Origin: an uncultured Clostridiaceae bacterium
Lineage (GTDB): Bacteria; Bacillota; Clostridia; Lachnospirales; Lachnospiraceae
Assembly (NCBI GenBank): GCA_947175805.1
Contig: CAMWOF010000079.1
Location: 1 to 9,241 of the forward strand
Reading direction: 5' to 3'
Length of the DNA stretch: 9,241 bases
Below, piece after piece: positions 1 to 4,903 of this stretch (positions within the stretch are counted from its first letter, which is position 1; each line of letters begins with the position of its first letter). The notes under the pieces are model-generated. The model did not search any database and was not told the DNA's origin. It saw only the letters and a program-made list of their open reading frames with translations. The translations under genes were made by a program, and so were the position numbers.

Positions 1-554
1 ACAAAATCATATCCCCAAACAAAATTTAAAATCTCATCCCTTGAAAATACACGTCCCTTGTTTTTTAGAAATAGCAGTAAAATTTCAAATTCTAAATGAG
101 TAAGCAATACCTCTTTTCCTCCCACAAAAACCTGTCGTCCGGGTTCACTTACACGCATTTCTTTGTATCTGATAACCCCAGTCTCTTCCTCAGGTGTAAC
201 TCTTCGCAGCAATGCTTCTACACGCTTTAGCACAAGCTTAATAGAAAAAGGTTTTGTTATATAGTCATCTGCCAATAAATCAAAACCTTTAATCTGTGCA
301 TCTTCTTCATCAAGCGCCGTTAAAAGTATAATAGGTACTTTGGACTCCTGCCGTATCATCTCACATACAGTATAACCATCAATTTTCGGCAGCATGATAT
401 CAAGTATTACAAGATCAAATGCCTGAGAACGAAATATCTGAATGCCTTCCAAGCCATCAGATGCTGTTGCCACCTTATATCCTGCACACTCCAGCGGTTC
501 ACATAATACCTTCTGTATTGCTTTTTCATCTTCGATCAGTAAAAGATTGTACAT
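1..554 (-). CDS. OmpR/PhoB-family response regulator, C-terminus cut by window edge
   Basis: This is the cytoplasmic DNA-binding half of a two-component system. A sensor kinase phosphorylates the receiver domain, and the winged helix then controls promoters. Reading from ATG at 554, residues 1-117 form a complete receiver: the acidic pair is E8/D9, the phospho-acceptor is D52 in VILDIMLP, and T79 and K101 (TKPF) are the switch residues. A linker leads into the start of a Trans_Reg_C winged helix (GGKEVLLTHLEFEILLLF, then SRDEIL), which is cut after about 184 codons. The start is supported by AGGAG seven bases upstream. No kinase gene is visible; it would be expected beyond the left edge. The receiver looks intact and functional. 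Family assignment is firm. The regulon cannot be told from the sequence. Confidence 0.93.
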   Translation of the reverse strand, partial: MYNLLLIEDEKAIQKVLCEPLECAGYKVATASDGLEGIQIFRSQAFDLVILDIMLPKIDGYTVCEMIRQESKVPIILLTALDEEDAQIKGFDLLADDYITKPFSIKLVLKRVEALLRRVTPEEETGVIRYKEMRVSEPGRQVFVGGKEVLLTHLEFEILLLFLKNKGRVFSRDEILNFVWGYDF

Positions 555-555
555 T

Positions 556-582
556 TTGACATCTCCTTTACTCTATTATACT
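556..582 (+). promoter_or_regulatory. Promoter candidate for the small toxin gene
   Basis: A perfect TTGACA (556-561) is followed after 15 bp by TATACT (577-582). The spacer is two bases short of ideal, which would make the promoter weak or regulated. The -35 box lies directly upstream of the response-regulator start codon, on the opposite strand. Transcription would begin near 589, about 28 bases before the toxin start. Confidence 0.35.
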
Positions 583-603
583 GTACATTTATTAGATTTT
601 CAT
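575..603 (-). promoter_or_regulatory. Promoter candidate for the response regulator
   Basis: On the minus strand, ATGAAA (598-603) and a consensus TATAAT (575-580) are 17 bp apart. Transcription would begin near 568, giving a leader of about 14 bases before ATG at 554. The -10 element overlaps the plus-strand toxin promoter candidate, so the two divergent genes may compete for RNA polymerase. Confidence 0.5.
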
Positions 604-616
604 TAGGGAGTATGCA

Positions 617-763
617 ATGGATGCACTATTGATGCTCGGCATGATTTTGGAGCTTGTGGGTATTGTAGTGACGGTTATCAGTATCATTGTCACGGTAATC
701 AGTATCCGACAGACCAGAAAAAATAAAAGACATCAAAAAAGCAACCGCACCAGCCAAAGTTAG
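617..763 (+). CDS. Small hydrophobic holin-like toxin peptide (48 aa), probable type I toxin
   Basis: The gene encodes a 48-residue peptide predicted to insert into the membrane. Residues 3-30 are almost wholly hydrophobic (ILELVGIVVTVISIIVTVI at the core), and residues 31-41 form a strongly basic tail (RQTRKNKRHQK). This pattern fits the putative holin-like toxins found in Firmicutes, whose overproduction depolarises membranes and which are normally silenced by an antisense RNA. The start at 617 is favoured because AGGGAG lies six bases upstream. An ATG at 612 is out of frame and closes after six codons. The last codons lie inside a perfect terminator hairpin, so the mRNA is compact. A convergent promoter candidate at 822-850 could supply the antisense RNA. 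The peptide pattern and layout support the call. The antitoxin is inferred, and the exact subfamily is uncertain. Confidence 0.65.
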   Translation: MDALLMLGMILELVGIVVTVISIIVTVISIRQTRKNKRHQKSNRTSQS

Positions 764-777
764 GTTGCTTTTTTGAT
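732..777. terminator. Bidirectional intrinsic terminator, 15-bp perfect stem
   Basis: Bases 732-746 pair without mismatch with 763-777 around a 16-base loop. The GC part of the stem (GCAACC/GGTTGC) is followed by six T residues on both strands, so it can stop transcription in either direction. The toxin stop codon (761-763) lies in the loop and at the stem edge. A convergent antisense transcript would share this hairpin with the toxin mRNA. Confidence 0.85.
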
Positions 778-815
778 TAGAATCTAACAAGGCGAACCGT
801 TGCTTTACGATAACA
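735..815 (-). ncRNA. Candidate antisense RNA (antitoxin) to the holin-like toxin
   Basis: A minus-strand promoter candidate, TTGACG (845-850) and TACATA (822-827) with a 17-bp spacer, would start an RNA near 815. It would end at the bidirectional terminator, giving about 80 bases. That RNA would be complementary to the 3' part of the toxin mRNA, as in the TxpA/RatA type of arrangement, where gene and antisense overlap at their 3' ends. The -35 is good and the -10 is poor (3 of 6). The RNA is inferred from layout; no other evidence is available. Confidence 0.35.
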
Positions 816-821
816 CCTTTT

Positions 822-850
822 TATGTAAAATATTTTAACGCTTCCGTCAA
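822..850 (-). promoter_or_regulatory. Promoter candidate for the antisense RNA
   Basis: TTGACG (845-850), a 17-bp spacer and TACATA (822-827) lie on the minus strand and point at the 3' end of the toxin gene. The region between the exported-protein gene and the toxin holds nothing else that I recognise. Confidence 0.33.
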
Positions 851-934
851 CAATTTTTCACATGCTAAATCTACAATCCAAAACATATTACATCGCTCAC
901 GCAATCCAAAAATATGTCCATATCATTTTCTCAA

Positions 935-2011
935 TTAGTAATATATCCTCTCCTCCATATCCTCAAACTTGTCATACTGTTTTTCTGTGATTGCCTTAAT
1001 TTCCTGAGTTTCCCTGTTATATTGATAATAGTATTGATAATAGCCGCCCTCATATAATCTAAAATGAAAATACATAAATTTTTCTGTAATGACCAATGAA
1101 AAAAGCTCATCCACCTTTTCAAAGGTTTGATTAAGAACCTCTGTTTCCTTGTTATTTTTCATCCGATATATATTTACTTTTGCACATTCCATGCCATCTT
1201 TTTCTGTATTCTTCACTTTGATGCCATACACATTCCCGTCTGTCCCATAGCAGTAATGGGCCATTTTCTTCGTCTTTACCTGCTTGCCAGTTTTACAATC
1301 AAAAGCTTTCTTTTCATATTGAGAGTAGACATATCTGCCATCAAAATGCCGGATGCCATTATATTCCGGATAATCATCCCCCGCTTTCACACGTGTCTTC
1401 TTTCCGGTTTTCATGGATATTTTATAGGTCATGGTAAAATAATAGCCGTTCTTTTTCTTGCCCGGTGTCTGGCAAAACAGATTATCTCCATAAACCCCCA
1501 AAATTCCTGAATCACTAAACTTGGAACCGCTCCAAGGATCATAAAATGGGTTATCAAATACAGCGATTTTTTTCTTTCCCTTACCGTTTACCCCGATTCG
1601 GTAATAGGTTATTTTTTCTGTCACTCCGTCTTCTTCCCCAAACACAACATACTTTCCGTTTGTCAAAGCATCTATGTAATCATATCTTTTCATAGAACAT
1701 GTATCTTTTCCTTCTTTATATTTGAAGGTGCCGGATGTCTTATATATCACGGTTCCCTTCCCCTTTTCTGTCTTAGAGCGTAAAATTTTAAAGCTTGCGC
1801 TTTTGTACTCATAGACTGTTTTTTTTCGAGTAGATTTTTCCTCAATCCAATAATAGTATCCGCCCACCTTAATGCGGGCATTTTCATTTAATACTACATA
1901 CTGTGAAGCTTTGGCTGCCTCCACCTTCTGAGACGGCGCATCCGCCATAAATAAACCGCACACAAATGCAAAAATGACAAGCAGTGCTGTGAATTTCTTG
2001 AGTTTTTTCAT
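935..2011 (-). CDS. Exported protein of unknown function, possible beta-propeller (358 aa)
   Basis: I do not recognise the family. Residues 1-33 form a clear Sec signal peptide: a basic start (MKKLKKF), a hydrophobic core to about residue 22, and an Ala-rich cleavage region near VEAA (30-33). There is no lipobox before C18, so a soluble secreted protein or one held loosely at the wall is likely. The mature part is rich in Tyr, Lys and Gly. It shows about five loosely repeated units of 35-50 residues (near 119-152, 170-208, 218-248, 252-294 and 306-342). Each has a strand such as KYVVF, DNLFC, RYVYS or KFMYF followed by a second strand and a G-K or charged turn. This is the style of DUF5050/TolB-like beta-propellers, a fold guess only. 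AGGAGG lies ten bases before the ATG. The gene appears monocistronic, with no clear terminator after 935. A structured leader lies upstream and may govern it. Confidence 0.85.
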   Translation of the reverse strand: MKKLKKFTALLVIFAFVCGLFMADAPSQKVEAAKASQYVVLNENARIKVGGYYYWIEEKSTRKKTVYEYKSASFKILRSKTEKGKGTVIYKTSGTFKYKEGKDTCSMKRYDYIDALTNGKYVVFGEEDGVTEKITYYRIGVNGKGKKKIAVFDNPFYDPWSGSKFSDSGILGVYGDNLFCQTPGKKKNGYYFTMTYKISMKTGKKTRVKAGDDYPEYNGIRHFDGRYVYSQYEKKAFDCKTGKQVKTKKMAHYCYGTDGNVYGIKVKNTEKDGMECAKVNIYRMKNNKETEVLNQTFEKVDELFSLVITEKFMYFHFRLYEGGYYQYYYQYNRETQEIKAITEKQYDKFEDMEERIYY

Positions 2012-2098
2012 CTTTGTTAATCCTCCTGTTTTTTAATAAACGCCCAGAATCCCTACTCTGGTAAATCAGTAGTTTCAATTTTCTTAATTCCTATTCTT

Positions 2099-2173
2099 TC
2101 AATAACACTTAACATCCCTACTAAAAAACACGGCAGTCATATCGGCTGCCAAAGTTTTGTTATTGAATATCAA
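2099..2173 (-). CDS. Candidate 24-codon mini-ORF with TTG start
   Basis: A near-perfect Shine-Dalgarno (GGAGGTGAT) lies eight bases before TTG at 2173. The start overlaps the stop of the 38-aa ORF in a TTGA junction, so the two would be translationally coupled. The product (IFNNKTLAADMTAVFF, then SRDVKCY) resembles nothing I know, and the terminator hairpin lies within its codons. The ribosome site is much stronger than chance would suggest. The reading frame itself is weakly supported. It could instead be a regulatory leader peptide or a remnant. Confidence 0.25.
   Translation of the reverse strand: MIFNNKTLAADMTAVFFSRDVKCY
2123..2150 (-). terminator. Intrinsic terminator or attenuator before the exported-protein gene
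   Basis: On the minus strand GGCAG (2146-2150) pairs with CTGCC (2132-2136) across nine bases, followed by GTG and six T residues (2123-2128). Flanking AAAAC and GTTTT can lengthen the stem beyond a small internal loop. It sits at the end of the structured region and 112 bases before the exported-protein start. It could either end a small RNA or act as an attenuator for that gene. Confidence 0.5.
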
Positions 2174-2286
2174 TGTTGTATCACCTCCGATTTCTCACAC
2201 AGAATACCCAAGATGGCAGTATACACCGCCACCTTAAGTATTCCTTGCGAGAAATCAAGAACAGGGTGTAAAGTATGCGTCCACAC
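2170..2286 (-). CDS. Candidate 38-codon small ORF with GTG start inside structured RNA
   Basis: The frame opens with GTG at 2286, six bases after AGGG, and encodes 38 residues with a hydrophobic stretch (ILKVAVYTAILGILC, about residues 16-30) and a charged end. That could be a membrane-active or leader peptide. The ribosome site is the 5' arm of the 2261-2298 hairpin, so translation may be controlled by folding. The last codons carry the ribosome site of the next mini-ORF. I do not recognise the peptide. Length and start codon make it uncertain. Confidence 0.27.
   Translation of the reverse strand: MWTHTLHPVLDFSQGILKVAVYTAILGILCEKSEVIQH
2189..2256. other. Three-part imperfect stem structure
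   Basis: Three nested pairings share one axis: 2189-2196 with 2249-2256 (8 bp), 2202-2207 with 2238-2243 (6 bp), and 2210-2217 with 2228-2235 (7 bp plus one base that can pair as G-U in the minus-strand RNA). Together they make a long hairpin with two internal loops. On the minus strand it immediately precedes the GGAGGTGAT ribosome site. This amount of nested pairing is unlikely by chance, and points to a structured RNA. Confidence 0.6.
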
Positions 2287-2298
2287 TTAACACCCTGT
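2261..2298. repeat. Inverted repeat, 9 + 4 bp stem
   Basis: ACAGGGTGT (2261-2269) pairs with ACACCCTGT (2290-2298). After one mismatch, 2271-2274 pairs with 2285-2288. No T-run follows on either strand, so it is not a terminator. On the minus strand the 5' arm holds the AGGGTG ribosome site of the 38-codon ORF. It may therefore be an RNA switch, or a protein-binding operator. Confidence 0.55.
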
Positions 2299-2392
2299 AA
2301 ATATATATCGAGGCTGTACAAAGCAGTCTGCCATTATCCGTCCGCCGACAAAGCATTCTCCGGGGAACAGAAATAAACACGCACAAATCAGG

Positions 2393-2421
2393 TTGTAAAA
2401 AAAAGAAAATACCCTTATAAT
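2393..2421 (+). promoter_or_regulatory. Strong plus-strand promoter candidate within the structured region
   Basis: TTGTAA (2393-2398) and a consensus TATAAT (2416-2421) are exactly 17 bp apart. A 7-bp inverted repeat (ACACGCA near 2377, TGCGTGT near 2427) brackets it and could be an operator. No plus-strand gene follows. The RNA would start near 2428 and run through the 2482-2507 hairpin, against the minus-strand transcript. Confidence 0.55.
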
Positions 2422-2481
2422 AAAAATGCGTGTATCGCAGACATGTTCTGTATCGTGTGGTAGTCACCTTACCATTCCTTG

Positions 2482-2507
2482 CCCTAAGAGGTTGCAGCCT
2501 CTTAGGG
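2482..2507. repeat. Perfect 10-bp inverted repeat with 6-base loop
   Basis: CCCTAAGAGG (2482-2491) and CCTCTTAGGG (2498-2507) are perfectly complementary around TTGCAG. No T-run follows on either strand. It lies in the zone covered by both convergent promoter candidates, so it would be present in both RNAs and could seed pairing between them. Confidence 0.75.
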
Positions 2508-2544
2508 TGGTACACCGTCTTATGTCCTTGAATTTCTCAGGAAT

Positions 2545-2573
2545 ATTTTAACATATGGTTTAGATTAGTACAA
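2545..2573 (-). promoter_or_regulatory. Minus-strand promoter candidate for the structured transcript
   Basis: TTGTAC (2568-2573) and TAAAAT (2545-2550) are 17 bp apart on the minus strand. Transcription would start near 2538 and enter the hairpin-rich region. A terminator-like structure lies directly upstream (2605-2658), so this promoter would begin a separate transcription unit. Confidence 0.5.
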
Positions 2574-2604
2574 GGGGATTTTATTTAGGAGATTGCGAAA
2601 CCAT

Positions 2605-2658
2605 AAAAATACCGACTTCCCGATGATTAGACTTTTATTCTAACCTTTGGAGGTCGGT
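2605..2658 (-). terminator. Long-stem terminator candidate
   Basis: On the minus strand 2649-2658 pairs with 2611-2620 (10 bp, one wobble). A second stem sits inside the loop (2639-2643 with 2627-2631), and ATTTTTAT follows. The T-tract is short, so efficiency is uncertain. It would insulate the structured locus from transcription coming from the right. Confidence 0.5.
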
Positions 2659-2725
2659 GCCTTTATCATAGATGACCTGATATTTGATTAATTTACAGAT
2701 ATCTGATTCAATTATTTAACCACTT

Positions 2726-2854
2726 TTACTGTTGCTGAATATTTTTCATTTCTTTTAAACTATAATCACTAAGGTCAAAATAGGGATGATATGTTTGGGG
2801 AGACTGGTTGGAGAAACACTCTTTTTCTGGCTCAAAAGTAACCGTTTCGCTCTT
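2726..2854 (-). pseudogene. Possible C-terminal remnant of an unknown gene
   Basis: A 42-codon frame without a start codon reads as protein-like sequence ending YHPYFDLSDYSLKEMKNI plus QQQ and a stop. It begins just after a terminator T-run and has no ribosome site, so it cannot be an intact gene. It may be the tail of a decayed gene related to the neighbouring pseudogene, or a chance frame. I do not recognise it. Confidence 0.25.
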
Positions 2855-2870
2855 TCAAACAGAAAAAGGC

Positions 2871-2899
2871 AAAAAAAGAACAGCCATCAAGACTGTTCC
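2871..2899 (-). terminator. Intrinsic terminator closing the operon and pseudogene
   Basis: On the minus strand GAACAG (2893-2898) pairs with CTGTTC (2878-2883) around a nine-base loop, followed by seven T residues (2871-2877). It lies 11 bases beyond the pseudogene stop. No terminator is visible right after the sensor gene stop at 3453, so this one may end the whole minus-strand operon. Confidence 0.85.
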
Positions 2900-2909
2900 T
2901 AAACATTTT

Positions 2910-3375
2910 CTATTTCTTATCCTTTATCTCCTGTATCCGCTTTATGTCCACAAAATGTGTTGCATACCATTTTTCTACATCTGGATTTCTGCTTTTGCTA
3001 AACTGTAGAGGGATTATCGTCTTTTTTCCCTGCTCACCCCTCTTTTTTGACCCCATTGTTTGTAATAACAAAAAGATGGTTTTAATTTTGTTTTTTCACA
3101 TACACACGCATTTGATGCATAATAGAAGAAAGGGTACAGAGATTAACAGTGCAAATACTCACCAGATATGCAATTCTCCCAAACCGCCAATCCTCATACT
3201 TCTTTTTCGGAAGCACCTCTATGTCCATTAATACATCCACAGGTGTTGCATAACCCCTCTCTTGACATTGATGATACATAGAAGAGTGTATTTTTCCATT
3301 TAAGCTTTAATGAAAGATATGTACAGATATATTAGATTTTAAAAATATTTCTCTGATTTCTACCAAATTATTCAT
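2910..3375 (-). pseudogene. Decayed small conserved protein of unknown function (about 150 codons, 3 lesions)
   Basis: Three frames join into one protein-like sequence. It starts MNNLVEIREIFLKSN at 3375, with AGAGGA eight bases upstream. An in-frame TAA follows at 3307-3309. The same frame resumes through NGKIHSSMYHQCQERGYATP and YEDWRFGRIAYL to a stop at 3082. After a one-base loss near 3083 it reads LKPSFCYYKQWGQKRG, and after a second loss near 3036-3041 it reads TIIPLQFSKSRNPDVEKWYA, then THFV, to a TAG at 2910. The pattern RFGR-YL, then W-K, then FSKS-NP--E--YATH recalls a family of short hypothetical proteins common in accessory DNA of gut Firmicutes. That is pattern memory, not a search. 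The role is unknown. Both frameshifts sit next to short homopolymers. It lies 77 bases after the operon's second gene, so it may once have been its third member. Confidence 0.7.
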
Positions 3376-3452
3376 ATTGTTTCCTCTGCTGGTGTCAAAT
3401 ATATTGTATACTATTCTACAGCAGGAGAATCCATGGTACATTTAAACAAGTA

Positions 3453-4883
3453 TCATATCCCTACTTCCCACCCTGGGATTATATCAGGCTCTCTTTCTTT
3501 GTCTTCAGAGATAACAACTGCCAATCTTTTTGCTCTATGTACATAGTTTTTTGCCGAGTTATACCTTGATCCTCTCGTCAAATCTGCCTCCACTTTCGCT
3601 TCACCGTCCAATATGACACCATATGCATAACAGTTCCCATTCATATCTGCCAATACCGCCCCATCAACTGCCGATAAACTAACAAAAAAATCTTCCCTGT
3701 CTCTTATAATAAATGTTTCAACAATGGTTCCTCTCTTATATTTTCTGCACAGGATATCACATATATCCTGGGCATCTTCTGCAAATATGTAAATAGCTCC
3801 GTGTTCTATCCTATCCCGTTTCTGCATAATACTTTTTAAACCGGGGATATTTTTATAGCGACTACAGATTTCATCAATAGAAAACTCAATATCCTCTGTC
3901 GCCGGATAATAACTGCCATTTTCGCATCTTAATATTTCTTCTCCCATAGAAAAAACCGAATAACTGAAACTTCCCCTAAATTTAATACACGCACTATGTT
4001 TGTTTAAATCTTCCTCGCTTTTAAAGCCAAATCCCTCTATCCGATATGATTCTTCTGACTGTACAAACAAATAGCGGTTTTTTGTCGCTATTTCCAGCAT
4101 TTTACGCACAAACTCTGTATCTTTAAATGACCATTCATTTGATGAGTCTAATTTTACAATGTCCTTAACCGACTCCCCACTGTTTACAAAAACCACTCCT
4201 CCCCTACATTCTCGTCTTTCATATGGACTTCTCGAAACCTGCTCTACCAATTCAATGTCAGGAAGTTTACACTGTTCAAACACAATTTCTTTATAATTCT
4301 CAATAAAATTGTACGATATGTCATTCCAAAATGCACTATTATCCTGAGTGAATTTGTCAAAATCTGACATATTATTAATTGTCTGCATCAAAAAATCTAA
4401 AATTAGCTTTTTATAAATCTGATGTTTAATCTTTACACCTTCATTTGTCAAATCATATACTCCAAATACAATCAGTATCGGGGCAGAAAATTCCGCTTTT
4501 TGTCCATACTTTATTTCTTTACACCGAAAATCTATCTCATTGATGCCAGATAATTTTTTCTTTATTTCTTCTTGAATCTTTCCCTCCACAACATTTATAA
4601 TTTTTCTCTCCTCATCTTCTGTTCTATATGAACTATAATTAATACAGTTCTCAATTCTGGAACCGTCGTGGGACAGCATAATATTACAAGGTGCCTTCCT
4701 TGCCGAAGTTCCCCAAGTCCCTTGATAATATAAAGCAATAACCATTCCCAAGCAATCGACTATCTTCTCAATGCCCTTAAATCGCATTCTCGCTTTTAAT
4801 TCTTCGACTAATTCCTCTTTAAATCTTCTTATCTCAAAATTTATCTCAACAGCTCTTTTTCTTTTTTCATTCTGGTCTGTCAT
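3453..4883 (-). CDS. DAC-like (DisA_N-fold) nucleotide sensor or cyclase protein, 476 aa
   Basis: Numbered from ATG 4883. Residues 1-35 are a charged helix, and residues 36-225 are unrecognised alpha/beta sequence. From about 227 to 470 the pattern resembles a diadenylate-cyclase-type (DAC, DisA_N) module: FVRKMLEI near 258, GFGF at 284, HGAIYIF at 361, DGAVLAD at 407, RGSRYNS at 437 and LAVVISED at 454. True DAC enzymes carry DGA and GTRHR; here DGA is kept but RHR is replaced by RYN. It is therefore more likely a nucleotide-binding sensor, or a cyclase with altered chemistry, than a standard c-di-AMP synthase. The frame also opens with GTG at 4904, but AAGGAG ten bases before ATG 4883 favours the latter. 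It follows the protease gene by 20 bases, so the two are co-transcribed and probably partners. It has no signal peptide and is cytoplasmic. The DAC-like assignment is from motifs and is moderately sure. The function is inferred. Confidence 0.72.
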   Translation of the reverse strand: MTDQNEKRKRAVEINFEIRRFKEELVEELKARMRFKGIEKIVDCLGMVIALYYQGTWGTSARKAPCNIMLSHDGSRIENCINYSSYRTEDEERKIINVVEGKIQEEIKKKLSGINEIDFRCKEIKYGQKAEFSAPILIVFGVYDLTNEGVKIKHQIYKKLILDFLMQTINNMSDFDKFTQDNSAFWNDISYNFIENYKEIVFEQCKLPDIELVEQVSRSPYERRECRGGVVFVNSGESVKDIVKLDSSNEWSFKDTEFVRKMLEIATKNRYLFVQSEESYRIEGFGFKSEEDLNKHSACIKFRGSFSYSVFSMGEEILRCENGSYYPATEDIEFSIDEICSRYKNIPGLKSIMQKRDRIEHGAIYIFAEDAQDICDILCRKYKRGTIVETFIIRDREDFFVSLSAVDGAVLADMNGNCYAYGVILDGEAKVEADLTRGSRYNSAKNYVHRAKRLAVVISEDKEREPDIIPGWEVGI

Positions 4884-4903
4884 CCTCTGTACTCTCCTTA
4901 GCA

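Larger units (their letters stand above)
2130..2538 (-). ncRNA. Candidate structured transcript of about 400 bases
   Basis: A good promoter ends at 2545 and a terminator lies at 2123-2150. Between them the minus strand carries, in order, a perfect 10-bp hairpin (2482-2507), a 9+4 bp hairpin (2261-2298) and a three-part stem (2189-2256). It also holds two mini-ORFs near the 3' end. It does not match RNase P, tmRNA, SRP or 6S RNA signatures that I know. Options are a new structured RNA, a leader of the exported-protein gene, or the message of a small peptide locus. The transcript is inferred from its signals. Confidence 0.35.

Noticed and set aside
2255..2515. 86-codon minus-strand frame from a GTG at 2515
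   Set aside because: It starts in the stem of a hairpin, has only a distant weak ribosome site, and its composition (runs of R, F and Y) looks like translated RNA structure and AT tracts, not protein.
2488..2516. AGGGTGGTACACCG looks like the T-box antiterminator motif
   Set aside because: The match to AGGGTGGNACCGCG is interrupted, the AGGG is locked in a perfect 10-bp hairpin, and no stem I or downstream amino-acid gene follows on the plus strand.
2808..3231. Two overlapping plus-strand frames of 66 and 95 codons
   Set aside because: They are the antisense of the minus-strand pseudogene and its terminator, are rich in F and C, and have no ribosome sites.
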